DNA from: CBDHDN01 sp965261585
Lineage (GTDB): Bacteria > Pseudomonadota > Alphaproteobacteria > UBA6615
NCBI GenBank assembly: GCA_965261585.1
Contig: CBDHDN010000029.1
Coordinates: forward strand, 248,001-312,000
DNA: 64,000 nucleotides
Direction of reading: 5' to 3'
Shown here: positions 44,067 to 53,596 of the stretch, one piece after another
Position numbering within the stretch: position 1 is the stretch's first letter
Layout of the letters: each line of letters starts with the position of its first letter
Made by a program: the position numbers and the translations under genes
The notes under the pieces: generated by a model
What the model was told of the DNA's origin: nothing
The model's input: only the letters and a program-made list of their open reading frames with translations
Database searches by the model: none

Positions 44067-45212
44067 ATGAGCGCCGCCGCCGCGCCGTGGCGGCCGGACG
44101 GGGCCTGCCTGATGGCGGCCGTGCTGGCGCTGATCGGCGTGATGCTGCCCGGGTCGGCCGGCGCCATCGGCCTCATGACGGCGCCGCTGCCGCTCGTGCT
44201 CGTCCTCGTGACGCTGGCCGTCGCCGCCTATTGCGCCTGGCGCCCACGGCCCGGGGTCGGCCGCGGCCTCGTCGCCGGTGCTGCGGCGGTCGCCGGCTCG
44301 ATCGCGCTGTTGACGCTGGCGGGTATGCGCGAGGCCAGCGACGGCACGCTGGCCGGCGGCGCCTGGATCTTCCTCGTCGCCCTCGCGTTCCTGGCCTGGC
44401 GGGCGATGGAGCGGCTGGCCATGCCGAGCGCGCTCGACCGCGTGACCGCGATCGTCGTGCCCGCCGTGTTCGGCGTCTGGCTGTTGTATGTCTGGCAGGT
44501 GCTGGTCGTCGGCTTCGGCATCCCCCAGGTGCTGCTGCCGAGCCCCGGCGACATCGGTGCCGTCATCGGCCGCTCGCCGGCGATGCTGTGGGCCGACTTC
44601 CGCCAGACGTTCCTCAAGGCCGTCCTGGCGGGCTTCGCGATGGGCTGCGGCGCCGGCTTCGTCGTCGCCATCCTGATCGACCGGGTGCCGTTCCTCGAGC
44701 GCGGCCTGCTGCCCCTGGGCGGCATGGTCGCCGCCATCCCGATCGTCGGCGTCGCGCCGATCATGGTCATGTGGTTCGGCTTCGACTGGCAGTCCAAGGC
44801 CGCCGTCGTTGTCGTCATGACGTTCTTCCCGATGCTGATCAACACCCACGCCGGGCTCGCCGCCGCCGGCCGAATGGAGCGCGACCTCATGCATTCCTAC
44901 GGCGCCGGCTATTGGCAGACGCTGGCGCGGCTGCGCCTGCCGGCGGCGCTGCCGTTCATCTTCAACGCCCTCAAGATCAACTCGACGCTGGCGCTGATCG
45001 GCGCCATCGTCGCCGAGTTCTTCGGCACGCCGATCGTCGGCATGGGCTTCCGCATCTCGGTCGAGGTCGGCCGGCTCAACATCGCGACGGTGTGGGCGAC
45101 GATCGCCGTCGCCGCCGTCGCCGGCAGCACCTTCTACGGGATCCTGCAGCTCATCGAGCGCCGGCTGACCGCGTGGCATCCGTCCTATCGGCGGCCGGCC
45201 GGGTCGGGATAA
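44067..45212 (+). CDS. ABC transporter permease (NitT/TauT type), second, long N-terminus
   Basis: A 381-residue permease. ATG 44067 is preferred. About 130 residues with several extra membrane helices (LVLVLVTLAVAAYCAW, AWIFLVALAFLAWRAM) precede the usual core: VLLPSPGDIGAVIG, then MVAAIPIVGVAPIMVMWFG, LMHSYGAGYWQTLARLRLPA, and IVAEFFGTPIVGMGFRI. The stop is followed 34 bp later by the binding-protein gene. Confidence 0.92.
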   Translation: MSAAAAPWRPDGACLMAAVLALIGVMLPGSAGAIGLMTAPLPLVLVLVTLAVAAYCAWRPRPGVGRGLVAGAAAVAGSIALLTLAGMREASDGTLAGGAWIFLVALAFLAWRAMERLAMPSALDRVTAIVVPAVFGVWLLYVWQVLVVGFGIPQVLLPSPGDIGAVIGRSPAMLWADFRQTFLKAVLAGFAMGCGAGFVVAILIDRVPFLERGLLPLGGMVAAIPIVGVAPIMVMWFGFDWQSKAAVVVVMTFFPMLINTHAGLAAAGRMERDLMHSYGAGYWQTLARLRLPAALPFIFNALKINSTLALIGAIVAEFFGTPIVGMGFRISVEVGRLNIATVWATIAVAAVAGSTFYGILQLIERRLTAWHPSYRRPAGSG

Positions 45213-45246
45213 GATAGCGCAACGTCAAAATCAGGGAGTGTGTGAC

Positions 45247-46254
45247 ATGTGGAAAGTGACGACGGCCTTGGGTGCTGGCCTGTTGGGGCTCGCGGCGTTC
45301 TCGGCCCAGGCGGCCGACGATGTGACGCTGCAGCTCAAATGGGTCAGCCAGTCCCAGTTCGCCGGCTATTACGTGGCCCTCGACAAGGGCTTCTATGCGG
45401 AAGAGGACCTCAACGTCACGATCAAGCCGGGCGGCCCGGACATCGCGCCGCCTCAGGTGATCGCGGCCGGCGGCGCCGACGTCGTCATCGAGTGGATGCC
45501 GGCGGCCCTGGCCGCGCGCGAACGCGGCGTGCCGCTGGTCAACATCGCCCAGATCTTCAACCGCTCCGGCATGCAGCTGACCTGCCGCGCCGACGCCGGC
45601 GTCCAGAGCCCGGCCGACTTCAAGGGCCGCACCCTGGGCGTCTGGTTCTTCGGCAACGAGTATCCGTTCCTCAGCTGGATGGACAAGCTCGGCCTGGCGA
45701 CGACCGGCGGCGCCGACGGCGTCACCGTGCTCAAGCAGGGCTTCAACGTCGACCCGCTGCTGCAGCGCCAAGCCGACTGCATCTCGACCATGACCTACAA
45801 CGAATATTGGCAGGTTATCGACGCCGGCCTCAACGCCGACGAGCTCGTCGTCTTCCCCTACGAGGACCAGGGCGTGGCGACGCTCGAGGACGGCCTCTAC
45901 ACGACCGATGCGAAGCTCGCCGACCCGGCCATGGCCGATAGGCTCGCCCGCTTCGTGCGCGCCTCGATCAAGGGCTGGGAATACGCGGTCGCCAACCAGA
46001 AGGAGGCGGTCGACATCGTCCTCGACAACGACACCGGCGGCGCCCTGAACGAGCTGCACCAGACGCGTCAGCTCGTGGCGATCGCCGATCTGATCACCAG
46101 CGACGGCGGCACCGGCTTCCTCGACCCGGCGGCGTACCAGCGCACCGTCGACGTGCTGTTGAGCGGCACGTCCGACCCCGTGATCAACGCCGCGCCCGAG
46201 GGCGCGTGGACCCACGACGTCTGGAAAAAGGCGACGGGCGCCGCCATGCAATAG
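45247..46254 (+). CDS. NMT1/THI5-like ABC substrate-binding protein
   Basis: A 335-residue periplasmic receptor. Its signal is TALGAGLLGLAAFSAQA. Then VTLQLKWVSQSQFAGYYVAL and DKGFYAEEDLNVTIKPGGP, typical of the THI5/NMT1 family that binds pyrimidine precursors and related ligands. Further on are VWFFGNEYPFLSWMDKL and TMTYNEYWQVI. GGGAG lies 9 bp before ATG 45247. It is the last gene of the importer operon; a palindrome at 46274 follows. Confidence 0.92.
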   Translation: MWKVTTALGAGLLGLAAFSAQAADDVTLQLKWVSQSQFAGYYVALDKGFYAEEDLNVTIKPGGPDIAPPQVIAAGGADVVIEWMPAALAARERGVPLVNIAQIFNRSGMQLTCRADAGVQSPADFKGRTLGVWFFGNEYPFLSWMDKLGLATTGGADGVTVLKQGFNVDPLLQRQADCISTMTYNEYWQVIDAGLNADELVVFPYEDQGVATLEDGLYTTDAKLADPAMADRLARFVRASIKGWEYAVANQKEAVDIVLDNDTGGALNELHQTRQLVAIADLITSDGGTGFLDPAAYQRTVDVLLSGTSDPVINAAPEGAWTHDVWKKATGAAMQ

Positions 46255-46273
46255 CGCCCGCCGCGCCGCGGGG

Positions 46274-46299
46274 GAGGGAAGGGCCGCGGCCCTTCCCTC
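46274..46299 (+). terminator. Perfect 26-bp palindrome after the importer operon
   Basis: GAGGGAAGGGCC and its exact complement with almost no loop, followed by GTTCTTGA. It lies 20 bp after the binding-protein stop, so a transcription end or stabiliser is likely. The T run is weak. Confidence 0.55.
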
Positions 46300-46345
46300 G
46301 TTCTTGAGCTCTCCGCGCAGGCCCGCTCCCCACCCGGCCCTCATG

Positions 46346-46406
46346 CTTCGACAAGCTCAGCACGAGGACCTCACCCCTGAGCCTGCCGAAGGGGAGCTTG
46401 TCGAAG
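46346..46406. repeat. Short dispersed inverted repeat
   Basis: CTTCGACAAGCTC at 46346-46358 and its exact inverse at 46394-46406. This is a repeat type common in intergenic alphaproteobacterial DNA. The gap 46255-46447 has no gene. Confidence 0.7.
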
Positions 46407-46447
46407 GGTGGTGGCCGGTGGGAGCGGTCACTCTTTAGGGGAACATC

Positions 46448-47311
46448 ATGCCGGCATTGAGCTCGAACGCCGACCAGATCGCGTTTTGGGGCGGCAAGGC
46501 GGGCGAGAAGTGGGTCCGCTATCAGGTCGAGCAGGACACGACGATCCGGCCCTTCGGCGAGCGTGCGATGGCCGCCGGGGCCGTGGCGCCGGGCGAGCGC
46601 GTCGTCGACGTCGGCTGCGGCTGCGCCGACACGACGCTGGAACTCGCCCGCCGCGTCGGCCCGGCGGGCGTGGTCCTCGGCATCGACGTCTCCGCCGTCA
46701 TGCTCGACCATGCCCGCGCCCGCGCCACCGGCGTCGCCGCCGGGCTCACGAATGTCCGCTTCGAGAACGCCGACGCCCAGAGCCGCGCCCTGCCGGCCGC
46801 CGCGTTCGACCTCGTGTTCTCGCGTTTCGGCGTCATGTTCTTCGAAGACCCAACGGCGGCGTTCACGAACTTCCGCCAGGCGCTCGAGCCCGGCGGCCGC
46901 GTCGCCTTCGCCTGCTGGCGCGCCCGCGCCGAGAACGCCTATTTCCAGGTGCCCGTCGCCGTCGCCGCCCGCCATGCCGAGATCCCGCCGCCGCCGGGCC
47001 CCGAGGCGCCCGGCATCTTCTCGTTCGCCGACGCCGACCGCGTCCGCCGCATCCTCACCGACGCAGGCTTCACCGCGATCGTCATTGACCGCTTCGACAT
47101 CGCCCTGACGCCCGCCGGCGCAACCGAGCTGGATGCCGCCGTCGCCTTCCTCATGCGCATCGGCCCCATGGCCGCCGCCCTGGAGGGAGCCCCCGAGGCC
47201 ACCGTCGCCGCCGTCCGCGCCGATTTGGCCGCCGCTGTCGCCCCTTACCACACGCCCGCCGGCGTCAAGCTTCCGGCCAGCAGCTGGATCGTCACCGCGC
47301 GGCGGGGGTAG
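46448..47311 (+). CDS. Class I SAM-dependent methyltransferase
   Basis: A 287-residue protein: ATG 46448, AFWGGKAGEKWVRYQ at the start. The SAM-binding motif is VVDVGCGCADTTLELA, with acidic GIDVSAVML, motif II-like FDLVFSRFGVMFFEDP and post-motif EPGGRVAFACWR. The family (UbiE/methyltransferase 11) is clear, the substrate is not. It stands alone behind the importer operon. Confidence 0.85.
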   Translation: MPALSSNADQIAFWGGKAGEKWVRYQVEQDTTIRPFGERAMAAGAVAPGERVVDVGCGCADTTLELARRVGPAGVVLGIDVSAVMLDHARARATGVAAGLTNVRFENADAQSRALPAAAFDLVFSRFGVMFFEDPTAAFTNFRQALEPGGRVAFACWRARAENAYFQVPVAVAARHAEIPPPPGPEAPGIFSFADADRVRRILTDAGFTAIVIDRFDIALTPAGATELDAAVAFLMRIGPMAAALEGAPEATVAAVRADLAAAVAPYHTPAGVKLPASSWIVTARRG

Positions 47312-47329
47312 CGCCGATGAGGACGACCT

Positions 47330-47770
47330 GTGACGCCTGAGCAATTGCTGCGGGAGAAACTGCGCAAGATCGAGGCTCTGTTCGCCGGCGCCGGCACCGC
47401 GGGCGAACGGGTTGCGGCCGGTGCCGCGGCGGAGCGAATTCGCGGGCGTCTCGGTCGGGCCGCCGGCAAAGAGACGGCGATCGAGGTGAAATTCTCGATC
47501 TCCGACACGTGGTCGCGACAATTGTTCGTCGCGCTCTGCCGCCGCTACGGCCTGCGCCCCTTCCGCTATCGCCGGATGCACCGCCAAAGCATCATCGTCA
47601 AAGCACCGAAGACGTTCGTCGATCAGTTCCTATGGCCCGAGTTCGAACAGCTGAACGCCGCCCTGATTGCCTACCTGTCCGAGATCACCGAGCGGGTCAT
47701 CCGCGAAGAAGTGCATGGCGAGACCGGCGAAGCCGATGAGATCGACGAAGCGCCAACGATCGGTCGATGA
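47330..47770 (+). CDS. Conserved hypothetical protein, 146 aa
   Basis: GTG 47330 start. The N-terminal helix EQLLREKLRKIEALFAGAGT followed by AAAERIRGRLG weakly resembles the DUF2786 start. The middle, LFVALCRRYGLRPFRYRRMHRQ and IIVKAPKTFVDQFLWPEF, is compact and charged. The C-terminus is acidic. Function unknown. It lies 18 bp after the methyltransferase and may share its transcript. Confidence 0.6.
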   Translation: MTPEQLLREKLRKIEALFAGAGTAGERVAAGAAAERIRGRLGRAAGKETAIEVKFSISDTWSRQLFVALCRRYGLRPFRYRRMHRQSIIVKAPKTFVDQFLWPEFEQLNAALIAYLSEITERVIREEVHGETGEADEIDEAPTIGR

Positions 47771-47872
47771 CGCTTCGATTGCGGCGACCGGTGGACACCA
47801 CGGCCATATCGCCCATTTGGCCTATGGACACGTATGAGTGGCGGCGGAAAACCGCGTTTGCTACGTCGAGCC

Positions 47873-49387
47873 TCATCGCTGCAGGACGACCACGCCCAAC
47901 TGGCCGGGATCGATCTTGGCCTCGGTCAGATCTGCGCGCGTGAGATTGGCGCCTGCCAAATCCGCGCCGGCAAAGTTGGCGGAGTGCAAGTTGGCGCCGG
48001 TGAGATCAGCCCGCTGCAAGGTTGCGCCGGAGAGGTCGGTCGGCCAACTACACTTCTCCTCCAGGTTTCCCGGCTCCCGGATGCTGGCGGAGCCCAAATT
48101 GGCGCCCGCCAGATTGGCGTCATTGAGATCGGCCGCATTGAGCCTCGCGCCCGACAAGTTGGCATGCACGAGGGTGGCCTGCTGGAGGCACGCCGCCGAA
48201 AGGTCTGCGAGGACCAGCGAGGACTTGATTAGATAGGCGCCCTGCAAATTGGCATTCGTCAAATCGGCGCCGCTCAAGTCCAGACCGGACAGATCGATAT
48301 AGCTTAAATCGACATTCACAAGCTTGGCGCATGTGCCCTTGGCGCCGTCGCTGGTGATCCAATTGGCGTGCTCTTCCAAGATTTTCCTCACCGGCTGCGC
48401 AAGGTCATCGGCACTGTGGAGAAACTTTGCACCCGTCACGTTCGCCAATGACAGGTCGAGGCCGTCGAGCGACACGCCGGCGAGGTCTACGTTGGTCAGG
48501 TTGGCATGCCGCATGATCGCTCCATCGAGCACAGCGCACCGCAGCACTGCACCCGACAGGTCGGCCTCGGTCAGGTTGGCACCGGTAAAGTCGACGCCGG
48601 TCAGATTGGCATTGCTCAAGTTGGTTTTCCTGAGGTCGGCGCCTCGAAGGATGGCGCCGGTCAGGTCGCACTGGGCGATCGCCACATTGCCCAATCGTGC
48701 GCCGGTCAAATAGACACCGGCCAGCACGGCCCTGTTCTCGGCGGCGGCACTCGCGTCGACACGATGCACCGTGGCGGTCTGTTTCCCCTGATCGACGACC
48801 AGCAGCGCGCCATCACGAAGGTCCGCGTTAGCAAGTTTGGCGCGCGTCATGTTGCAGCCGCGAAGCGTCGCCCCACGTAAATCGGCTCCGGACAGGTCGG
48901 CGTCCCGAAGATCGGCCTCCGCCAGGTTTGCACCGAACAGGTCGGCGTCCCGCAGGTCGGCGCCGACCAGCCCGCAGTGGCTGAGATTGGCGCCGGTCAA
49001 CTTCGCCTTGCTGAGCTGCGCGTCTGGCAACTCGAGCCGGGAACAGTCGCGCAAAGTGAGATCAGCGCGTCTGCCGCACCCCTCCAACCAGCCATTGTGG
49101 CGCTTCATGATCTCGGCAAAGTCGGCGAGGCTCAGTCGTGCGGCAGCAGTCGTGTCTAGCGGTTTCCCAAGATGATCGTGCAATTGATCAGTGGCAGTCA
49201 TACCAACAAGGACACCTGTTGTGTCCCGATTGGTATTGATAAGGCCGTTGTTCTCCAGTTCCGCTACTGCGGCGCCGTCAGCGAGCCCCAGAATGATCAG
49301 CCTTTTCAGCTGGTCCTTGTCCGGTCCACAGCCCGTCGGCCACGGGTTCAGGGCCTTGGCAAGCTGGTAGGCACTGTCGCTGAGCAT
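47873..49387 (-). CDS. Pentapeptide-repeat protein, 5' end probably removed by IS3 copy 3
   Basis: About 500 residues. From about residue 115 the protein is a long run of A(D/N)LxX pentapeptides (for example GADLRDADLFGANLAEADLR), which should form a right-handed quadrilateral beta-helix. It is broken by a non-repeat segment around AKFLHSADDLAQPVRKILEE. ATG 49385-49387 is the first host Met; the frame runs on into the IS end (SKEIGSDSP), so the natural start is probably lost. No partner gene indicates a role. Confidence 0.82.
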   Translation of the reverse strand: MLSDSAYQLAKALNPWPTGCGPDKDQLKRLIILGLADGAAVAELENNGLINTNRDTTGVLVGMTATDQLHDHLGKPLDTTAAARLSLADFAEIMKRHNGWLEGCGRRADLTLRDCSRLELPDAQLSKAKLTGANLSHCGLVGADLRDADLFGANLAEADLRDADLSGADLRGATLRGCNMTRAKLANADLRDGALLVVDQGKQTATVHRVDASAAAENRAVLAGVYLTGARLGNVAIAQCDLTGAILRGADLRKTNLSNANLTGVDFTGANLTEADLSGAVLRCAVLDGAIMRHANLTNVDLAGVSLDGLDLSLANVTGAKFLHSADDLAQPVRKILEEHANWITSDGAKGTCAKLVNVDLSYIDLSGLDLSGADLTNANLQGAYLIKSSLVLADLSAACLQQATLVHANLSGARLNAADLNDANLAGANLGSASIREPGNLEEKCSWPTDLSGATLQRADLTGANLHSANFAGADLAGANLTRADLTEAKIDPGQLGVVVLQR

Positions 49388-49393
49388 CACGGG

Positions 49394-49486
49394 TGAGTCG
49401 GACCCGATTTCCTTGGACACAGAATTGGCTTAATCGAAGTGTCCAAGGAGGACCGGAACATGACCGATAATTTTGAGAAGAAAGTT
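49394..49486 (+). mobile_element. IS3-family element, copy 3, left-end remnant
   Basis: The first 93 bp of the same IS as at 974, up to the start of OrfA (ATGACCGATAATTTTGAGAA), then the other IS3-type element begins. The remainder of this copy is not found on the far side of that element, so a deletion accompanied or followed its insertion. Confidence 0.9.
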
Positions 49487-50712
49487 GGTCTTGCTTCGCA
49501 AAAGTGGAGAGCACCTACTGAAACAGGAGGTGTTAAATGGGGCGAGGAATCAGGTTTACGACGGAGTTCAAGCGCGAGGCGGTGCGCCTAGTGCTGAGTA
49601 GTGGCCGGCCGCGGACAGAGATCGCGGAGGACCTTGGGGTCGGGCTGTCATCGCTGACACGCTGGATCGGTCAATATCGCGGTGAAGAGATGCCGCCAGA
49701 GTTCCGGGACGACCTGCAGGCCGAGTTGAAGCGGCTGCGCAAAGAGAATGCGGTTCTCCGGCAGGAGCGTGACATTCTAAAAAAAAGCCGCGGCCTTCTT
49801 CGCGAAGGAGGGAAGTCGATGAGGTTCGCGCTCATTGATGCCGAGAAGGCCGAATTTCCCGTGAGGACGATGTGCCGGGTTCTGGATGTTAGCGAGAGCG
49901 GGTTCTTTTCATGGAAAGGGCGGCCTGCCAGTCAGCGTCAGCGGGACGATATGATCTATCTGGCTCATATTCGCATCGCCTTCGAGTTATCGAACCGAAC
50001 CTACGGCAGCCCGCGCATGCACCGTGATCTTGTGGATGAGGGTCTGTCCATAGGACGCCGCCGGACAGCCCGCCTGATGCGCGAGAACGGCCTGGCCGCG
50101 CGCCAGAAGCGTCGTTTCAAACGAACCACGGACAGTACGCACGCCTGGCCGGTCGCGCCCAATCTGCTGGACCAGGACTTCGCGGCAGAGGCGCCAGACC
50201 AGAAATGGAGCGCCGACATCTCCTACATCTGGACCGCCGAGGGATGGCTCTATCTCGCCGTGCTCATCGACCTCTTCTCACGGCGTGTCGTCGGCTGGGC
50301 TGTCAGCGATAGGCTGAAGAAGGATTTGGCGCTGCGTGCCCTGCGTATGGCGCTTGTCACGCGACACCCACCCAGTGGTCTGATCCATCATTCCGACCGC
50401 GGCAGCCAGTATTGCTCAATCGACTATCAGGCGGTGCTGAGAAAACATGGCTTGCTGATCTCGATGAGTGGAAAGGGCAACTGCTACGACAACGCTGTGG
50501 CCGAGACGTTCTTCAAGACCATCAAGTCCGAACTGATCTGGCCGGTCTCCTGGCAGACCCGCAGCCAGGCCGAGAACGCGGTGGCCAGATACATCGACGG
50601 GTTCTACAATCCGATCCGCCGCCACTCGACGCTCGGCTACCAGAGCCCGGTCCACTTCGAGATGGCGGGCCGAGAGTGAGCAATCAGCTCTCCACTAAAC
50701 CGAAGCAAGACC
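49487..50712 (+). mobile_element. Second IS3-type element, 1226 bp
   Basis: Inverted ends GGTCTTGCTTCGC...AGTGGAGAG and, from the other side, GGTCTTGCTTCGG...AGTGGAGAG. It carries one transposase gene. No short direct repeat is visible at its borders (AAGTT left, ATTTG right), in keeping with an adjacent deletion. Confidence 0.88.
49537..50679 (+). CDS. IS3-family transposase, OrfA and OrfB in one frame
   Basis: A 380-residue protein. GGAGGTG lies 7 bp before ATG 49537. Residues 1-90 are an OrfA-type HTH plus leucine zipper (FKREAVRLVLSSGR, ELKRLRKENAVLRQERDIL). A run of 8 A at the usual slippery site keeps the frame open into OrfB (MRFALIDAEKAEFPV). The catalytic core is WSADISYIW (Asp), HHSDRGSQY (Asp), NAVAETFFKTIKSEL (Glu). 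In most relatives OrfAB needs a frameshift there; here none is needed. Confidence 0.92.
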   Translation: MGRGIRFTTEFKREAVRLVLSSGRPRTEIAEDLGVGLSSLTRWIGQYRGEEMPPEFRDDLQAELKRLRKENAVLRQERDILKKSRGLLREGGKSMRFALIDAEKAEFPVRTMCRVLDVSESGFFSWKGRPASQRQRDDMIYLAHIRIAFELSNRTYGSPRMHRDLVDEGLSIGRRRTARLMRENGLAARQKRRFKRTTDSTHAWPVAPNLLDQDFAAEAPDQKWSADISYIWTAEGWLYLAVLIDLFSRRVVGWAVSDRLKKDLALRALRMALVTRHPPSGLIHHSDRGSQYCSIDYQAVLRKHGLLISMSGKGNCYDNAVAETFFKTIKSELIWPVSWQTRSQAENAVARYIDGFYNPIRRHSTLGYQSPVHFEMAGRE

Positions 50713-50808
50713 ATTTGCTTCCTCTCTCGGTGGGACGTCCTCGTCGTCGCCTCGATCGTGATCATCGCGGGCTACTTCATATTGACGCGACTTCGGCTGC
50801 CCAGGTGA
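50713..50808 (+). pseudogene. C-terminal membrane-segment fragment of an unknown protein
   Basis: Directly after the IS end an open frame encodes about 31 residues with one strong membrane helix (VLVVASIVIIAGYFILTRLR) and stops in TGA 50806-50808. The stop overlaps the GTG of the sulfotransferase gene, a coupling typical of real operon neighbours. The rest of the gene was removed on the IS side. Confidence 0.45.
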
Positions 50809-51468
50809 ACTACTCCGCGCTGGACCGCCTGCTCCACAGGATCGCTTTTGGCGCGCCGGCGATACAGCTCGCGGCAGCAGACATCGAGACCAAGGCCTTT
50901 GGCGCCGCCTATGACGCGGTCAAAGCGGGGCCGCCAATCTTCATAACCTCCCTGCCGCGAGCCGGCACCACGCTGTTGCTGGAAGTGCTCTACCGCTTCC
51001 CGTCGCTGGCAACACACAGCTATCGCGACATGCCGTTCGTCATGGCACCGATCCTTTGGTCGCGATTGAGCGGCTCGTTCCGCCGGCAGCCGGAGCTGGC
51101 GGAGCGCGCTCATGGCGACGGCATGCAGATCGACTATGACAGTCCGGAAGCGTTCGAGGAGGTCCTGTGGCGCGCGTTCTGGCCAGAGCAGTACGAAAGA
51201 ACTCGAATTGCGCTCGGCCAGGCGTCGGACGGCAAGAACGAGGCCTACGCGTTCTTCGTCGAGCATATGAAGAAAGTCATCGCACTGCCTCGACCCGATA
51301 GGATGGGTGACGGGCGCTACATATCCAAGAACAATGGCAATATATCCCGCCTCGACCTTATCGGCCGCATGTTTCCGGAGGCCAGGATCCTGGTGCCGTT
51401 CCGCGACCCGATTGACCACGCTTCCTCGTTGTTACATCAGCACCGTAACTTCATCGGGATGCATAAGG

Positions 51469-52919
51469 GGGATGTCCCGGGCTCTGTTGAAAAGCTGAAG
51501 TAGGCGTCGTCCGCCTGGAGCCGCTAGGCTCTGGGTGCTGATTCCATCAAGGAGAACGACGCCATGACCAAGACTACACGCAACGACCGTTCCTCGGAAC
51601 CATCCTGTCGGCTCTTGCCATCGATGCCGGGGGCCTTCGACGATCTGCGCATGAGCGTCGATCGCTTCTGCCTTTTGGCGGGCCTCGAGTCTTTGAACGA
51701 GATGATGTCGGCGGACGCGGAAGCCTTGTGCGGTTCGCGCCACGCCCGCTCGGGCGAGCGCAAGGGCCATCGATGGGGCACGACCCGGAGCGAGATCGCC
51801 TACCACGGCGGCAAAGTGAAGGTCGAGCGCCCTCGGGTGCGGGACTTCGCGGGTCGGGAGATGAGCCTGCCGAGTTGGGAGCTGCTGTCGGAACCCGAAC
51901 TCTTGCAAGCCTGGGCGATGAATCTGATGGTGATCAACGTCTCGACCCGCAAGTATGCCCGCGCGGTGCGCCCGCCGGACGATGCGGGCGGCGATCTGCC
52001 GGCGGCATCGGGTGACGCAACCTCGAAGTCGGCGGTCTCGCGCCGTTTCGTGGCGTTGACGCGAAGCAAGCTGAAGGCCTGGCTGGCGAGCCCGCTCGAC
52101 GATCTCGATCTCGTGGTGCTCCAGATCGACGGGCTCCATGTCGGCGATCACCTGATGGTGGCGGCGATCGGCATCGACACCGGCGGCGCGAAGCACGTGC
52201 TGGGCCTGGCCGAGGGCGCGACGGAGAACGCGGCCACGGTGCAAGCCATGCTCGACAACCTGATCGAGCGCGGTCTCGATTCCGAACGGCCTCGGCTCTA
52301 CATCGTCGACGGCGCCAAGGCGCTCTCGAAGGCGATCCGGCGGACCTTCGGGCGGGCGGCGGCCCTCCAGCGCTGCCAGGTGCACAAGGGGCGCAACATC
52401 ACGGACCGGCTGGACGAGAGCCTCCATGCCGGCGTCAGGAAGGTCTTGCGGCAGGCCTGGCAGCAGGACGACGCGGCCAAGGCCGAACGGCTCTTGCGCA
52501 ACCTCGCCCGCCGTCTGGAGCATGACGCACCCGGCGTCTCGGGCTCGATCCTGGAGGGCCTGGACGAGATCCTGACGGTGATCCGGCTCGGCCTCCCGCC
52601 GCAACTTCGACGCTCGCTGGCTTGCACCAACGCCATCGAGAACGCGATCGGCACCGTCCGGACGGTGCAGCGGAACGTCAAGCGCTGGCGCAACGCCGAG
52701 ATGGCGCTGCGTTGGACCGCCGCCGGCCTCTTGGAGGCGCAAAAGACCTTCCGCCGCCTCAAGGCCTACCGCCAGCTCCCCATCCTCGACGCCGCCCTGC
52801 GGGAGGCGGTGAGAAAGGCCGGAGCAAAGTCCGTCATTGAAGACATCGAGGTGGCCGCGTAGCCTCTCGATCAGAAGATGCCTATCTCGCACTTTTCAAC
52901 ATTGGGTGGGACATCGCCT
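51469..52919 (+). mobile_element. IS256-family element (second type), 1451 bp
   Basis: Flanked by the 8-bp duplication GCATAAGG (51461-51468 and 52920-52927). The ends share GATGTCCC and TGTTGAAAAG as inverted repeats. It carries one intact transposase and interrupts the sulfotransferase gene. Confidence 0.92.
51564..52862 (+). CDS. IS256-family transposase (second type)
   Basis: A 432-residue mutator-type transposase, only distantly like the one at 11747. The core is LVVLQIDGLHVGDHLMVAA (Asp), LYIVDGAKALSKAI (Asp), ALQRCQVHKGRNITDRL and TNAIENAIGTVRTVQRNVKR (Glu). It is full length. Confidence 0.93.
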   Translation: MTKTTRNDRSSEPSCRLLPSMPGAFDDLRMSVDRFCLLAGLESLNEMMSADAEALCGSRHARSGERKGHRWGTTRSEIAYHGGKVKVERPRVRDFAGREMSLPSWELLSEPELLQAWAMNLMVINVSTRKYARAVRPPDDAGGDLPAASGDATSKSAVSRRFVALTRSKLKAWLASPLDDLDLVVLQIDGLHVGDHLMVAAIGIDTGGAKHVLGLAEGATENAATVQAMLDNLIERGLDSERPRLYIVDGAKALSKAIRRTFGRAAALQRCQVHKGRNITDRLDESLHAGVRKVLRQAWQQDDAAKAERLLRNLARRLEHDAPGVSGSILEGLDEILTVIRLGLPPQLRRSLACTNAIENAIGTVRTVQRNVKRWRNAEMALRWTAAGLLEAQKTFRRLKAYRQLPILDAALREAVRKAGAKSVIEDIEVAA

Positions 52920-53596
52920 GCATAAGGACGAACCGTTCATTCGCCGCTACATGGCTGATATTGGGCACTACGAGTTCGGCGATCTGCACCGACCGATCGC
53001 GTTCCCTGGGCTTGAAGCGTTGATCGCCACCCGCGATCCTCTAACGATAGACTACTGGCTCGCTTACTGGATTGCCGCCTTCGAACATGTGATTGCGCGG
53101 CGCGACGCGGTCATGCTCGTTTCCTATGAGGCCGTCTGCGCCGGCGGGCGGAATGCGCTGGCCAAAATCTGCGCGCGGCTCGAAATCCCCGAGGAAGGCA
53201 TGCTCGATTCGGCCGCCGAACTCCTTCGGACACCATCGCCGCGGAATGTCGACGAGGCGACCCTGGACCCGGCGCTGCTCGATCGTGCAAAGGCGCTCCA
53301 CGACGGGCTGATGGCCGGCTCATGCGTCCGGTCTGCGCGCTCCCAAACGTAGCCCATGATACCTGGCAGCCCGGCCCCCGGTAGGCCGAGCGCCGAGCCG
53401 GCGGCATTGTCGAGGCCAGCGTTGCGCAGATTGATCCCCCTCGTGACATGCGACCGCGGCGCCAGCGGGACATCCCGGGCGTAAAAAGCGTGCGGCCCGA
53501 AAACGCCTTGCGCGGCGGCGGCCATCCGATACGATTGTTGATCAATCGGTCAGGATTTGCCGGGCCCGCGGCCCCGCTGAGAGAGGACGAACAAGC

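Larger units (their letters stand above)
50805..53352 (+). pseudogene. Sulfotransferase-family protein split by an IS256-type element
   Basis: Parts 50805-51468 and 52928-53352. Removing the IS and one 8-bp repeat gives HRNFIGMHKDEPFIRRYM in frame and 362 residues. The PAPS-binding loop FITSLPRAGTTLLLEVLYR lies near residue 50, and the 3'-phosphate site LVPFRDPIDHASSLLHQHR near 215. The C-terminal half has YWLAYWIAAFEHVI. It is probably for sulfation of a surface polymer or other metabolite, linked to cysD/cysNC through PAPS supply by inference only. As it stands it is inactive. Confidence 0.85.

Noticed and set aside
51469..52919. The two IS256-type elements as copies of one element
   Set aside because: Their transposases share only family motifs, and ends and duplication lengths differ (8 against 9 bp).
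50805..53352. Functional link of sulfotransferase with cysD/cysNC as one sulfation system
   Set aside because: Biochemically possible through PAPS, but the loci are 20 kb apart, both are damaged, and nothing in the sequence ties them together.
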